A DNA stretch of 38,282 bases from a virus. The stretch's first letter is position 1; each line of letters starts with the position of its first letter. A program made the position numbers and the translations under genes. Below the pieces are notes generated by a model. The model had not been told where the DNA came from and did not search any database. It worked only from the letters and a program-made list of their open reading frames with translations. The stretch lies in IMG/VR virus record IMGVR_UViG_3300028666_000067, positions 1 to 38,282 of that record. One strand, written 5' to 3'. This document shows positions 1 through 7,567 of this stretch, in pieces.

Positions 1-24
1 GGTGTCACACCTGCTAACACGGTC

Positions 25-1383
25 ATGAAGCTCTACCACTATGTTCTTGGTAAGCTGAGAGAGACAAGCATAAACATTTGGGAGAGTTCTTTCTATGGCA
101 AAAATGTTTATGATGGTCTTCTAGCTAACAACATAGTTGTTGAAGATGAAGATCTGCGGAATGAGTACCTTGAAGAAAAGAAGTTGTTCATGGAAACATT
201 TGAGAAGATCGGTCGCCAATACTTGGCAGAGGGTTCGGCGACTGACGATGTAGATGGCAATGATGATACCAACGATGAAGAAGACAGCTGGTGGAGAGGG
301 TACAATGAGCACACTATCTTTCTTTCTAAGGATGGTGAACCAGCTCATGTTGTCATTGATGTCTTCAATGAGAAGGACAGCGTCAAAACGAAATCGAAGT
401 CTGATGATGAAGACGACGATATCGATTGGTCATTTTGGGGTGACATGAACGAGAAAGGTGAAGCGAATGATGGTCCAGAATATGAAGATGAAGAAGAACG
501 TGATGATGATGTGAAACGTCGTAAGAAGAAGAACGCCGCTGATCGAACTGAAGTTGTCAAGATCGGTGAAGTGCCGATTCACCCTTACGTGGTTTGTTTT
601 GATCTTCGTCGTCAGATGCGATTGAAGATCCATGTCAATCAACTCACTAAGTATTCTTACGACACAACGCTTGGTGAAAGCTTAGAGCTGCCAAAGAATC
701 AGAAAGATCTTATCGATGCTCTTCTATCAGCGAAGAGCGGTTTCAAAGATGTGATCAAAGGCAAAGGTGGTGGAGCTATCATCTTAGGTGTTGGTGGCCC
801 TGGTCTTGGCAAGACTTTGACAGCTGAAGTCTACGCTGAAGTTGCAAAGCGTCCTCTCTACTCAGTTCAATGCTCACAATTAGGAACTGAGCCAGAAGAG
901 CTTGAAAAGAACCTTCTGAAGACGTTTGCTAGAGCAATACGATGGAGAGCAATTCTGCTTCTTGATGAAGCTGATGTATACATTCACAAACGTGGCAATG
1001 ATCTCAAGCAGAATGCTGTCGTTGGTGTATTCCTCAGAACGTTGGAGTACTATCGCGGCGTCATGTTCATGACCTCTAATCGTAAGGCATTGATCGATGA
1101 TGCGATCGCTTCACGATGCGTGGCGCTCATTGAATACAAGATCCCTGACAGGGATGGTCAACTTCGTCTTTGGGAGAAAATCTCTAAGAAAGCGGAGATT
1201 GAGTTAAGTGCTAAAGATATCGCCAAGATAGTTGATAAGTATCCATCACTCTCCGGTCGAGATGTGAAGAACCTTCTCAAACTAGCTTTGATGGTGTCTA
1301 GCTCTAAAGACGAGAAGATCACTCTCGCTACTATAGATGCAGTGAAACAGTTCAAACCGACTGCTGATCTGAAGGAGGACTGA
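25..1383 (+). CDS. AAA+ ATPase with acidic linker
   Basis: 452 aa. The C-terminal half is an AAA+ module: Walker A GGPGLGKT at residues 257-264, Walker B LLLDEAD at 311-317, a sensor-1 type TSN at 350-352 and an Arg in the SRC motif near 364, followed by a small helical lid (about 380-440). Residues 70-170 are low complexity, very acidic, then a basic run (KRRKKK). This linker contains KSKSDDEDDD, the same tract found in two other proteins of the window. AAA+ proteins of this type remodel or unfold protein complexes; the substrate is unknown. The start is the first ATG in the window frame and lies only 24 bases from the window edge, so upstream context is missing. The stop overlaps the next tiny gene (TGATG). 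ATPase call is firm; role is not known. Confidence 0.85.
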   Translation: MKLYHYVLGKLRETSINIWESSFYGKNVYDGLLANNIVVEDEDLRNEYLEEKKLFMETFEKIGRQYLAEGSATDDVDGNDDTNDEEDSWWRGYNEHTIFLSKDGEPAHVVIDVFNEKDSVKTKSKSDDEDDDIDWSFWGDMNEKGEANDGPEYEDEEERDDDVKRRKKKNAADRTEVVKIGEVPIHPYVVCFDLRRQMRLKIHVNQLTKYSYDTTLGESLELPKNQKDLIDALLSAKSGFKDVIKGKGGGAIILGVGGPGLGKTLTAEVYAEVAKRPLYSVQCSQLGTEPEELEKNLLKTFARAIRWRAILLLDEADVYIHKRGNDLKQNAVVGVFLRTLEYYRGVMFMTSNRKALIDDAIASRCVALIEYKIPDRDGQLRLWEKISKKAEIELSAKDIAKIVDKYPSLSGRDVKNLLKLALMVSSSKDEKITLATIDAVKQFKPTADLKED

Positions 1384-1469
1384 TGGGAGTTCCTGAAGGT
1401 TTCTTCCTCGTAGGGTTCGTGGTTGGATTGCTCGTTGGAATTGGGATCTGCATTGTATGGAGGCCATGA
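1383..1469 (+). CDS. 28-aa single-membrane-span microprotein
   Basis: Tiny gene: ATG at 1383 overlaps the upstream TGA (TGATG) and sits 5-6 bases after an AAGGAGG ribosome site at about 1373-1379. The product starts MGVPEGFF, has about 20 hydrophobic residues in a row (a single membrane helix rich in Gly, Val and Leu) and ends VWRP. Its own stop overlaps the next ATG at 1469. The strong ribosome site, both coupled junctions and the clean helix suggest a real membrane microprotein. Function unknown; a role at the cell membrane (host takeover or superinfection control) is only a guess. Confidence 0.6.
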   Translation: MGVPEGFFLVGFVVGLLVGIGICIVWRP

Positions 1470-1687
1470 TGAAGTTGTTCTTCGAGAAAACAGAGTACAA
1501 AGGCGAAGATGAAGTCAGGGTTTGTTTGGTCGCTGACAATGGCTGTGGTGTTGCTGAAGGTTATGGCACCACTAAGCAAGAGGCGAAGGACAACATGATC
1601 AAACAGATGAATGATGAACTCAACACTGAAATAAGGAGAGTGACACGAAGGATTCATACGGCTCTTAAATTGACGGTGCCGAAATGA
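1469..1687 (+). CDS. hypothetical protein, 72 aa
   Basis: Small alpha/beta protein beginning MKLFFEKTEYKG. The ATG at 1469 is preferred over the in-frame ATG at 1457 because a GGAGG (1459-1463) lies 5 bases before it and it overlaps the upstream TGA. A stretch GYGTTKQEAKDNMIKQM resembles the Gly-x-Gly-x-(S/T)-K-x-E-A-K turn seen before the last helix of double-stranded RNA-binding folds, but the protein is short and this is a weak resemblance. Function unknown. Confidence 0.65.
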   Translation: MKLFFEKTEYKGEDEVRVCLVADNGCGVAEGYGTTKQEAKDNMIKQMNDELNTEIRRVTRRIHTALKLTVPK

Positions 1688-1875
1688 TGGGCGGTAGACC
1701 AGCAGGGCGTTCTGATCAAGAGGTTAGAGCCATCGCAGCAATGAGACGACAAGCGAAGGCATTGAAGAAAGCTGGTTTAATGCCTGACAAGGATGCTTTG
1801 AAGCTCATCAACGAATTGGCAAAAGAAAAGCTGTTCGATCGGAAAGACGAAAGAGAAATGGCGTTGTTCGGATAA
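1684..1875 (+). CDS. hypothetical basic helical protein, 63 aa
   Basis: Begins MMGGRPAGRSDQ and is dominated by Lys, Arg, Ala and Glu helices (RQAKALKKAGL, LINELAKEKLF). The ATG at 1684 overlaps the upstream TGA; the second ATG at 1687 is an equally possible start. No family is recognised. The high charge suggests a small nucleic-acid or protein-binding adaptor, but nothing decides it. Confidence 0.6.
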   Translation: MMGGRPAGRSDQEVRAIAAMRRQAKALKKAGLMPDKDALKLINELAKEKLFDRKDEREMALFG

Positions 1876-1888
1876 CTCACTCAAGGAG
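1875..1888 (+). promoter_or_regulatory. ACTCACTCA-GGAG translation-start module, copy 1
   Basis: ACTCACTCAAGGAG lies just before the ATG at 1894. The same 14-mer, with T for A at one position, occurs at 4521-4534 and 5610-5623. It combines a conserved CT/CA repeat with the ribosome binding site, so it looks like a reused leader rather than a chance match. Confidence 0.5.
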
Positions 1889-1893
1889 ATCAG

Positions 1894-2061
1894 ATGGCTG
1901 CATTCACTCTGCAAGTCGATATTAGCATCGACATCGATGCCAAGAACAAGACGGAAGCTAAGAAGAAATTGGCTGCCTTCAATAAGTTCTTGAAAGCTCA
2001 AGCATTTGAGGGTTCTCGCATTGAGACCTTCTCTCCTCAAGTCTTCAAAGAGGAGAACTGA
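1894..2061 (+). CDS. hypothetical protein, 55 aa
   Basis: Begins MAAFTLQVDISIDIDAK and ends VFKEEN. An alternating strand (TLQVDISIDID) is followed by a Lys/Ala helix (EAKKKLAAFNKFLKAQA). An AAGGAG ribosome site lies 6 bases upstream, and the TGA overlaps the ATG of the DHH gene (TGATG), indicating translational coupling. Too short for family recognition; function unknown. Confidence 0.65.
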   Translation: MAAFTLQVDISIDIDAKNKTEAKKKLAAFNKFLKAQAFEGSRIETFSPQVFKEEN

Positions 2062-2897
2062 TGAGACCACTTTGCATCTATCACAGCAGCTGCACTGATG
2101 GTTTTGGAAGCGCGTTGATCGTCCACAATCACTTCAAAGGTGATGTGGACATTTGGCGTGGTCGGTACCAAAGTGAGAAGCTGCCAAGCACCAAGGATCG
2201 CGATGTCTACATCGTCGACTTCTCGTACAAGCCGAGCGACATGTACAAGTTGCAGATGATGTCGAAGAAGATCATCTGGCTGGATCACCACGTCAGTGCC
2301 ATCGAAGCGATGAATGACTTCCAATGGCGAGGTCAGGATGTGAATGGCTCTAGTCTCGATCCGATGAAGAGCGGTGTTGGACTGACGTGGAATCACTTCT
2401 ACCCTGAAGATCCGATGCCAGCTCTTTACGAGAACATCCAGGATTGGGACACTTGGCAGTTCAAACTGCACAATACTCGCAAAGTGCATTATGCTCTGCA
2501 CTCTCATGAGCAAGACTTTACGATCTGGAATAAGTTCTTGGACGATGAAGGCTATCGTCAGCTCGTTGTTGATGGCGTTGCTCTTGAGCGCAATCACAAT
2601 CTTAAAGTCGTTGCATTGGTGAGACAAGCCTTCATGATGAGCATCGCTGGCTATCAAGTGCCAGTGGTGAATGCTTCTCCCGATATGGCTTCTGATGTTG
2701 GGAACGAGCTGAGCAAAGGTCAGCCTTTCGCCGGGATCTGGTTCGAAACGGAGAAAAGCATGAGCTTCAGCCTCCGCTCTCAAGAGGATGGTCAAGATGT
2801 TTCCAAGATCGCTGCCATGTTCGGTGGTGGTGGTCACAAACGCTCTGCTGGATTCCAGATCTTAAAAGGCAGAGCTCCTATCGAGGTGAGGAAATGA
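2061..2897 (+). CDS. DHH-family phosphoesterase
   Basis: 278 aa. DHH superfamily layout: an N-terminal metal motif HSSCTDGFGSA (Asp13), VDFS (Asp53), the signature LDHH (Asp75-His76-His77), and a C-terminal DHHA1-type motif GGGGHKRSAGF near residues 253-263 that binds substrate phosphate. Family members include RecJ exonucleases and NrnA-like nano-RNase/pAp phosphatases. At this length, with a single DHH-DHHA1 unit, an NrnA-like activity on short oligonucleotides or a cyclic-nucleotide phosphodiesterase is more likely than RecJ. Substrate is not determined by the sequence. Downstream gene overlaps by ATGA. Confidence 0.85.
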   Translation: MRPLCIYHSSCTDGFGSALIVHNHFKGDVDIWRGRYQSEKLPSTKDRDVYIVDFSYKPSDMYKLQMMSKKIIWLDHHVSAIEAMNDFQWRGQDVNGSSLDPMKSGVGLTWNHFYPEDPMPALYENIQDWDTWQFKLHNTRKVHYALHSHEQDFTIWNKFLDDEGYRQLVVDGVALERNHNLKVVALVRQAFMMSIAGYQVPVVNASPDMASDVGNELSKGQPFAGIWFETEKSMSFSLRSQEDGQDVSKIAAMFGGGGHKRSAGFQILKGRAPIEVRK

Positions 2898-3289
2898 ACA
2901 ACGCATTACCTGAAGGACCTGGTACCATCATCACTCACGAAGTAGAGTTAACAAAGCTTCATTACGAAAGGCTTGTTGGAATGTATGCCATTCGAGCCAC
3001 TGTATTCTTGAATCAGTCGGTCGAAGCCAATAAGAAATTGAAAGAGTCAGAAGACGTCAAGATGAAGGCGTTGATCGCTTTGAATGCTGAACAGCTCTAT
3101 TCTAGCAGAATGGCATCGGCAGTTGAAGAACTGCTTAAAGACATCCATCACAAACTTGAGCATAACGGAATTCCGAATGAGGAATGGCTCAAAGATCTCT
3201 ATTACAGATTTGGCAGTAAGATCAATATGGTCAACACACTCAAGCCGAATCGCAAGGACTTTACAGAAGAGGTACAACTAGCAAACTGA
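2894..3289 (+). CDS. hypothetical helical protein, 131 aa
   Basis: Starts MNNALPEGPG, with ATG overlapping the TGA of the DHH gene. Mostly long amphipathic helices (residues 20-95) without Cys or recognisable motifs. The tight coupling to the phosphoesterase suggests coexpression only. Function unknown. Confidence 0.7.
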   Translation: MNNALPEGPGTIITHEVELTKLHYERLVGMYAIRATVFLNQSVEANKKLKESEDVKMKALIALNAEQLYSSRMASAVEELLKDIHHKLEHNGIPNEEWLKDLYYRFGSKINMVNTLKPNRKDFTEEVQLAN

Positions 3290-3315
3290 ACACTACTCAC
3301 TCACTAGAGGATCGC

Positions 3316-3576
3316 ATGGTAATGACGTTGAGGGGCAATGCGAAAGGAGTCGGCTTGAGCCGTGGCGCTTCATTTGTGAGCGACTGGCTAGACATGCGTG
3401 ATCCAGAGAACAAGAAACACTTCGGTCATGGTGAAGTCAAACGAATCACGTCACCAAAGGATTTGAAGAAGGAAGAAAAGCGCATCCAAGAGATGGAAGC
3501 TGCTCTTAGAGAAGAGCGACTCAAACTCGAGGGTAAAAATGCAGATCTTCGTTCCGTTCGCAAATCCAAAGTTTAA
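3316..3576 (+). CDS. hypothetical coiled-coil protein, 86 aa
   Basis: Begins MVMTLRGNAKG; residues 50-80 form a Lys/Glu coiled coil (EEKRIQEMEAALREERLKLEG). It is preceded by ACTCACTCACTAGAGG (3295-3310), a degenerate copy of the repeated leader. The 3' end overlaps the next gene by 38 bases in another frame, so translational coupling is likely. Function unknown. Confidence 0.6.
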   Translation: MVMTLRGNAKGVGLSRGASFVSDWLDMRDPENKKHFGHGEVKRITSPKDLKKEEKRIQEMEAALREERLKLEGKNADLRSVRKSKV

Positions 3577-4078
3577 TGCTCTCTGTCTTGACGACAAGCG
3601 AGTTGTCAAGATGTGCACTGAAACAGCGCAGATCCTGTCGACCGTCATGTACTTAAACGAGATGAGCAATCTCAAGGCTCCATATAAGCCAACACACATT
3701 TTTCATCCATGTGTCAAATGGGCCGCTGCATCAGTTGAGAATTATGCATGGCTCTGCGACTACTTCGTTGCACTTCACAATGTGTACACAGAACGATATC
3801 ACAAGATCCATGCTTGTGCACAACATGCAAAAGTCTTTTACGACTACTGCATGTTCATGAGAAGTAGGAACCATCCGGTTCCTTTGACACCGTTCGCTAA
3901 TGTGACAAAGGACTTTAAACACATCGAAGATGTACATGAAGCCTACCGTCGTCAGTTAGTTAGAAAGTGGAGAAATGATAAGCGAACTCCACGGTGGAGA
4001 AAGCATTCGCTTCGAACTAAACTAGCGACTGGTGATCGTATCAAATCGTTCACGGCTTGGCTCGAGGTATTCAAATGA
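3539..4078 (+). CDS. pyrimidine-dimer DNA glycosylase-like protein
   Basis: 179 aa. The pattern MQIFVPFANPKFNA..LDDKRVVKMCTETAQIL, then HPCVKWAAASVENYAWLCDYF, then TERYHKIHAC, matches the layout of a widespread phage/bacterial family usually annotated as pyrimidine-dimer DNA glycosylase-like (Pyr_excise type). In that family the DK-VVKM-E-AQ helix and HP-W-NY-W motifs are the most conserved parts. T4 endonuclease V itself uses an N-terminal Thr, which is not present at residue 2 here, so the catalytic mechanism cannot be assumed. Likely role: DNA damage or modified-base handling. The gene begins inside the upstream gene and ends with an ATGA overlap. Confidence 0.55.
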   Translation: MQIFVPFANPKFNALCLDDKRVVKMCTETAQILSTVMYLNEMSNLKAPYKPTHIFHPCVKWAAASVENYAWLCDYFVALHNVYTERYHKIHACAQHAKVFYDYCMFMRSRNHPVPLTPFANVTKDFKHIEDVHEAYRRQLVRKWRNDKRTPRWRKHSLRTKLATGDRIKSFTAWLEVFK

Positions 4079-4569
4079 GTGAAGACAAAGAAGAGCTGTG
4101 GATGATCCCAGTCATGGTGATCATTAAGAAGAAGGATGCCATCAATGCTTTTGAAGCCTTTCAAGATGGCTTCATCGAGCCAATGGTTGAGGTGTTAGAA
4201 GGCAATGATGATCTGCTGTTCATGTTCAATCACGGTGACATGGTCAAGCATGTTCACGACGACAGTGGTTGCATCAAAACGCCTATCAGCAAAGAAGATA
4301 CGACACTCATTGAGAAGCTCACGCTGCCTCTTGAGGTACTGCAGAAGATCGATGCAGTGCGCAATAGATTCAATGAAGTGAAAGGCAAAATCGTTGCTCA
4401 GAAGATCCTTCACAAAGACGATTGTGTGAGATGTGAAGGGAAAGGAAAGGTGAAAGAAGGAATGCCTCCAATCGTTGAGATCAGAAAGTGCCCAGACTGT
4501 GATGGGACTGGAAAGAAAAAACTCACTCATGGAGAAGCTGATGGCTCCCAGAAAGATCAAAGCAGCTGA
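4075..4569 (+). CDS. hypothetical protein with DnaJ-type zinc motif
   Basis: 164 aa from ATG 4075, chosen because it overlaps the upstream TGA and has GAGG 7 bases before it; a TTG at 4057 also exists in frame. The N-terminal 100 residues are unrecognised. The C-terminus has two CxxCxGxG repeats (CVRCEGKGKV and CPDCDGTGKK) separated by 16 residues, which together make one DnaJ-type zinc centre. Such modules bind zinc and often unfolded protein. There is no J domain here. Function unknown. Confidence 0.7.
   Translation: MSEDKEELWMIPVMVIIKKKDAINAFEAFQDGFIEPMVEVLEGNDDLLFMFNHGDMVKHVHDDSGCIKTPISKEDTTLIEKLTLPLEVLQKIDAVRNRFNEVKGKIVAQKILHKDDCVRCEGKGKVKEGMPPIVEIRKCPDCDGTGKKKLTHGEADGSQKDQSS
4521..4534 (+). 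promoter_or_regulatory. ACTCACTCA-GGAG translation-start module, copy 2
   Basis: ACTCACTCATGGAG, identical to the copy at 5610-5623. Here it lies inside the 3' end of the preceding gene, yet keeps the exact sequence. Its GGAG is placed 6 bases before the ATG at 4541, which supports that start. Confidence 0.5.
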
Positions 4570-4942
4570 GCAGATAGACAACGCATTGGTGAGGCTTCGA
4601 GTTGCAAAGCTCGATGCGATGAAATTCCCACAGACTCCGCCAATGGCAGATGAACGCATGAAGCAGATGCAAGAGGAAAGTGAGAAGAACAATCGGCTCA
4701 TAAGTTGGATGGCTGCTCACGATCTTCACATCACAATGAAGACACACGTCATTCGCATGAGAAAAGAGGATGGTGGTCTCTTCGTTGGCTACTCATCTGT
4801 TGTTGATGAGTTAGCCGATAAGACGATCATCGGCATTGGTCTTTCACCAATGAGATCATTGATAGCCCTCTGCGAGATCTTGAACCAAAAGATCGTAGTC
4901 ACTGCCTACTTCAATGGCAAATCTGCTCGAGTCAAGTTCTGA
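4541..4942 (+). CDS. hypothetical protein, 133 aa
   Basis: Starts MAPRKIKAAEQ. ATG 4541 is chosen over ATG 4475 and 4529 because of the well-placed GGAG at 4531-4534. An N-terminal helical half precedes a C-terminal alpha/beta half (HDLHITMKTHVIRM, GLFVGYSSVVDEL, KIVVTAYFNG). No family recognised. Its TGA overlaps the next ATG (TGATG). Confidence 0.65.
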   Translation: MAPRKIKAAEQIDNALVRLRVAKLDAMKFPQTPPMADERMKQMQEESEKNNRLISWMAAHDLHITMKTHVIRMRKEDGGLFVGYSSVVDELADKTIIGIGLSPMRSLIALCEILNQKIVVTAYFNGKSARVKF

Positions 4943-5301
4943 TGCTCACCAAAGTGCCGAAGTGCAATCGCATAGCAGAGTGCATGGAAAACAAGCGATG
5001 CGTTTGGCAAGGAAATCCGGCGAACAAGGATCTCAAATGCGCTTTCTTTGAGAACAAACTGAAGAAAATGCAGGAAGAGCAGTTGAGACAGAAACACAAT
5101 CCGGAGTTCAAGACTCTCACTCGAGTCACTGAACGCATTACAAAGCTCACTGAAGAAAAGAATAAGCAAGTGAACGCGCTCAATTCGAAAGTCGAGAAGG
5201 TGAAGATCGAGTACAACACCAAGATCGAACGGCTGAAGGGACAGCAAGAGAAGTTGAAGCTGTCCATCTATGGAAGTGAGAAACAAGGAGGAACACTGTG
5301 A
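4942..5301 (+). CDS. hypothetical Cys-cluster plus coiled-coil protein
   Basis: 119 aa. Four cysteines in the first 33 residues (KVPKCNRIAECMENKRCVWQ and DLKC) could hold a metal or disulfides. Residues 40-112 are a Lys/Glu/Gln coiled coil. ATG overlaps the upstream TGA; the end carries an AAGGAGG for the next gene. Function unknown; a small oligomeric metal-binding protein is the most that can be said. Confidence 0.65.
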   Translation: MLTKVPKCNRIAECMENKRCVWQGNPANKDLKCAFFENKLKKMQEEQLRQKHNPEFKTLTRVTERITKLTEEKNKQVNALNSKVEKVKIEYNTKIERLKGQQEKLKLSIYGSEKQGGTL

Positions 5302-5609
5302 GCACACCGCAAGCTCCCAGACACGACATCGTTGTTGGTCAAGTCCTTGAGTCAGACACAAAGGGCAAGCCAATTGCGTTGTTCAAGGGACAGAAGAAGG
5401 ATTCGTTCGCTAAGGCATATAAGCGAGACGAAGTTTGGGTGTTAGTCTCGGATGAGACATACACTGGTGGTGGACTGATCATCTTCATCAATGATAAAGA
5501 GGATGTTGGAATAGTCAAGAAAGCAATTGACGCCATCACTCACAAACGACCAACGCGTTTGAAGATCCAGAAGACGCTTCCTCACGTTGCTTTTGGAGAA
5601 GTGCTCTGA
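5298..5609 (+). CDS. hypothetical beta-rich protein, 103 aa (GTG start)
   Basis: The GTG start at 5298 (GTGA overlap with the upstream stop) is supported by AAGGAGG 6 bases before. The product begins MSTPQAPRHD and alternates strands (IVVGQVLESD, PIALFKGQ, EVWVLVSDE, GLIIFIND) with one helix (DVGIVKKAIDAI). No catalytic motif or family recognised. Confidence 0.65.
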   Translation: MSTPQAPRHDIVVGQVLESDTKGKPIALFKGQKKDSFAKAYKRDEVWVLVSDETYTGGGLIIFINDKEDVGIVKKAIDAITHKRPTRLKIQKTLPHVAFGEVL

Positions 5610-5623
5610 ACTCACTCATGGAG
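5610..5623 (+). promoter_or_regulatory. ACTCACTCA-GGAG translation-start module, copy 3
   Basis: ACTCACTCATGGAG (followed by another G) between the stop at 5609 and the ATG at 5631. It is an exact repeat of 4521-4534 and differs by one base from 1875-1888. A shorter relative, AACTCATGGAGG, is at 18962-18973. Confidence 0.5.
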
Positions 5624-5630
5624 GGCATGA

Positions 5631-6014
5631 ATGTTTCGACTGCCTGAATCAGAAAGGAAAAAGCTCGAAGGATTGAGAACAGTGCTCGACCCATTGCTCA
5701 AAGTCAAGTTCCTGATGAAAGACTCATCCTTCATCTACAACTTGTACTTGAGCGTTGCAACAGGAAAGTACGGCTATGAAGCAGTAGACTTTGAGAAGGT
5801 GGTCAACGATCCTCTCGCTTATCCTTCACCAAGCGAAAAAGATCGCATCATCAAGCTCATCACACAACGAGGCAAAGCAGAAGCGAATGACCTTCTCAAT
5901 TTGCTGTTCAAAGTCGAGAAAGGCAAATGGGTTGCAAACGGATGGGAGATCGATAAGAATTATCTCAGCATCAAGAAGAGGATGTGGTTCAAGTTCCATA
6001 ACACTAAAGCTTAG
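5631..6014 (+). CDS. hypothetical protein, 127 aa
   Basis: Begins MFRLPESERKKLEGLR, with GGAGG 6 bases or so upstream inside the repeated leader. Helical, with several aromatics toward the C-terminus (KKRMWFKFHN). No family recognised. It is followed after 8 bases by an unusually strong ribosome site for the next gene. Confidence 0.7.
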   Translation: MFRLPESERKKLEGLRTVLDPLLKVKFLMKDSSFIYNLYLSVATGKYGYEAVDFEKVVNDPLAYPSPSEKDRIIKLITQRGKAEANDLLNLLFKVEKGKWVANGWEIDKNYLSIKKRMWFKFHNTKA

Positions 6015-6022
6015 GAGGAGGC

Positions 6023-6880
6023 GTGGCTAAGTTCCCTGGTAAAACAAAGGACAAGCCAATAGTCCTCCAGATCTTCTTCTTCAAAGCATACTTCAAATCC
6101 AAGAAGAACCCAGACAAATTGAAAAACAGGGTCTTCAAGGTGTACGCAACGAAGTTTGCTAGAGCTAAGTTGAGAGTGGAGAACTACTGCGAACGAGAAA
6201 AGATCAAGGTCATCAACGTGGCTGGCATTGAACCACGTCAAGCGCAAGATCGTGAGTGGATTGAGTTGGGACTTCCGAAAGACAAGAAAATCCGACTCGA
6301 CAAACTCGAACTCAAGCGACTCATTAAACTCAAGCATAACACTTTTGGATTCATTTGGATCGCTGATCCATTATTGCCAGTGACGAAGAGGTTGGTTGGT
6401 AATCCAGTCGCCTTCTTTGTACCGCAGGGCAAGGATCATGTGATGGTGAAGACGATCAAGTTTGAGCCTCAGTATTTTGATCTCAAAATTGACGTCAAAG
6501 AAAAGTTGAACATCGGTGCTCAACAAGAACGCAAGTCGAAGATCAATACCATTCGACAGCACTTGGCGATCCTTGAGCTCAACTGTGAACGAGCTACCGA
6601 TGTGGATCTCGACGTGATCAATGACGTCATCTGTGATCAAGTGAAGTTCACAGCTAAGCAAAATAAGAAGTACTCAACTGAAGTCGCTAAACGGATCGTT
6701 GAAGACTTCCATCGTCTTCGCAAGATCAAGCAACAAGGGAATGTGAAGTACTCAGTTCCCTACGCTCTTCGTAAAGCCTTCAGAAAAGACATCGACAACA
6801 CGATCCAAGATCTTGAAGTTGCCTGTGAACTACTGAGGAAGGAAGGCTACAAGATCATGGATCCACAATCCATCTTCTGA
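6023..6880 (+). CDS. hypothetical protein, 285 aa (GTG start)
   Basis: GTG at 6023 follows TAGGAGGAG, one of the best ribosome sites in the window. The product begins MAKFPGKTKDKP. It is strongly basic and alpha/beta in the first 160 residues, then helical (LAILELNCERATDVDLDVIN, ALRKAFRKDIDNTIQDLEVACELL). No Cys cluster, P-loop or nuclease motif was recognised. The charge and placement among replication genes fit a DNA- or protein-binding role, but no function is assigned. Confidence 0.7.
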   Translation: MAKFPGKTKDKPIVLQIFFFKAYFKSKKNPDKLKNRVFKVYATKFARAKLRVENYCEREKIKVINVAGIEPRQAQDREWIELGLPKDKKIRLDKLELKRLIKLKHNTFGFIWIADPLLPVTKRLVGNPVAFFVPQGKDHVMVKTIKFEPQYFDLKIDVKEKLNIGAQQERKSKINTIRQHLAILELNCERATDVDLDVINDVICDQVKFTAKQNKKYSTEVAKRIVEDFHRLRKIKQQGNVKYSVPYALRKAFRKDIDNTIQDLEVACELLRKEGYKIMDPQSIF

Positions 6881-6887
6881 GGCGCTG

Positions 6888-7241
6888 ATGAAAGGTGGAA
6901 AAAGAAAAAATAGCAACTCAGCGCAGAAGTCATGGAAGAAAAACTTCCACATCATTCCGTGTTGCAACTGTCAGAACCCAACAAAGGCTTCTGCAGAAGC
7001 GGATAAGATCTTGTGTGGAGACTGCGTTGTAAATGATCCTTTGAATGGCTTTGCGAGATACTACAACAAACCGTTCAAAACATTCAAGATGGCCTCCAGG
7101 TATTTGGAAGCCACGACAGAAGTGGAATATCAACCTTCCAAGAAGGTTGTCCCTAAAGCCAAATCGAGTGGTCCTGCACCGCTGAATAAGATGCAGCTGT
7201 GGTACAGAGCCCACAAGAATCTGAGTGGAGATAGGTTATGA
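6888..7241 (+). CDS. zinc-ribbon protein, 117 aa
   Basis: Basic N-terminus, then a zinc-ribbon-like pair: PCCNC near residues 24-28 and LCGDC near 42-46. The C-terminal half is Lys/Pro-rich (PSKKVVPKAK) with an aromatic tail (MQLWYRAHK). Likely a small nucleic-acid-binding zinc protein. ATGA overlap couples it to the next gene. One of about ten small CxxC proteins in this window. Confidence 0.65.
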   Translation: MKGGKRKNSNSAQKSWKKNFHIIPCCNCQNPTKASAEADKILCGDCVVNDPLNGFARYYNKPFKTFKMASRYLEATTEVEYQPSKKVVPKAKSSGPAPLNKMQLWYRAHKNLSGDRL

Positions 7242-7567
7242 ACGAGAAAAAAAGCTTTGAACAGCAAGTCGAGGACGCTGTCAAGTCGTCAGCATTGAAA
7301 AGCCATTTGGCTGAGGTGATCCAAAAGGTTGTGAAGGAACAAGCTCGTGAGACGATCGAAGACATGATCAAGTCCCGAGTGAAGAAGGAATTCGAATTGA
7401 TCATCGCCAGTGATCAATTCAAGAAGGCATTCAACAAGCATGTTGAAGAGGAAATGTGGGAGTACATTCGCAATGCAGATATCATGGAACTGATCCCGAA
7501 AAAGACGTGGGATAAGATGTTGAACCACATGATCAAGTCGGTGCTGAACCCCCGAGTTGTTCAGTAG
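7238..7567 (+). CDS. hypothetical helical protein, 109 aa
   Basis: ATG at 7238 overlaps the upstream TGA. Almost entirely charged helix (SFEQQVEDAVKSSALKSHL, ETIEDMIKSRVKKEFEL), with no recognised motif. It ends in TAG near the poorly defined start of the next gene. Function unknown. Confidence 0.65.
   Translation: MNEKKSFEQQVEDAVKSSALKSHLAEVIQKVVKEQARETIEDMIKSRVKKEFELIIASDQFKKAFNKHVEEEMWEYIRNADIMELIPKKTWDKMLNHMIKSVLNPRVVQ

Noticed and set aside
4057-4074. TTG start for the DnaJ-type zinc protein
   Set aside because: ATG 4075 has GAGG at the right distance and the usual ATGA overlap.
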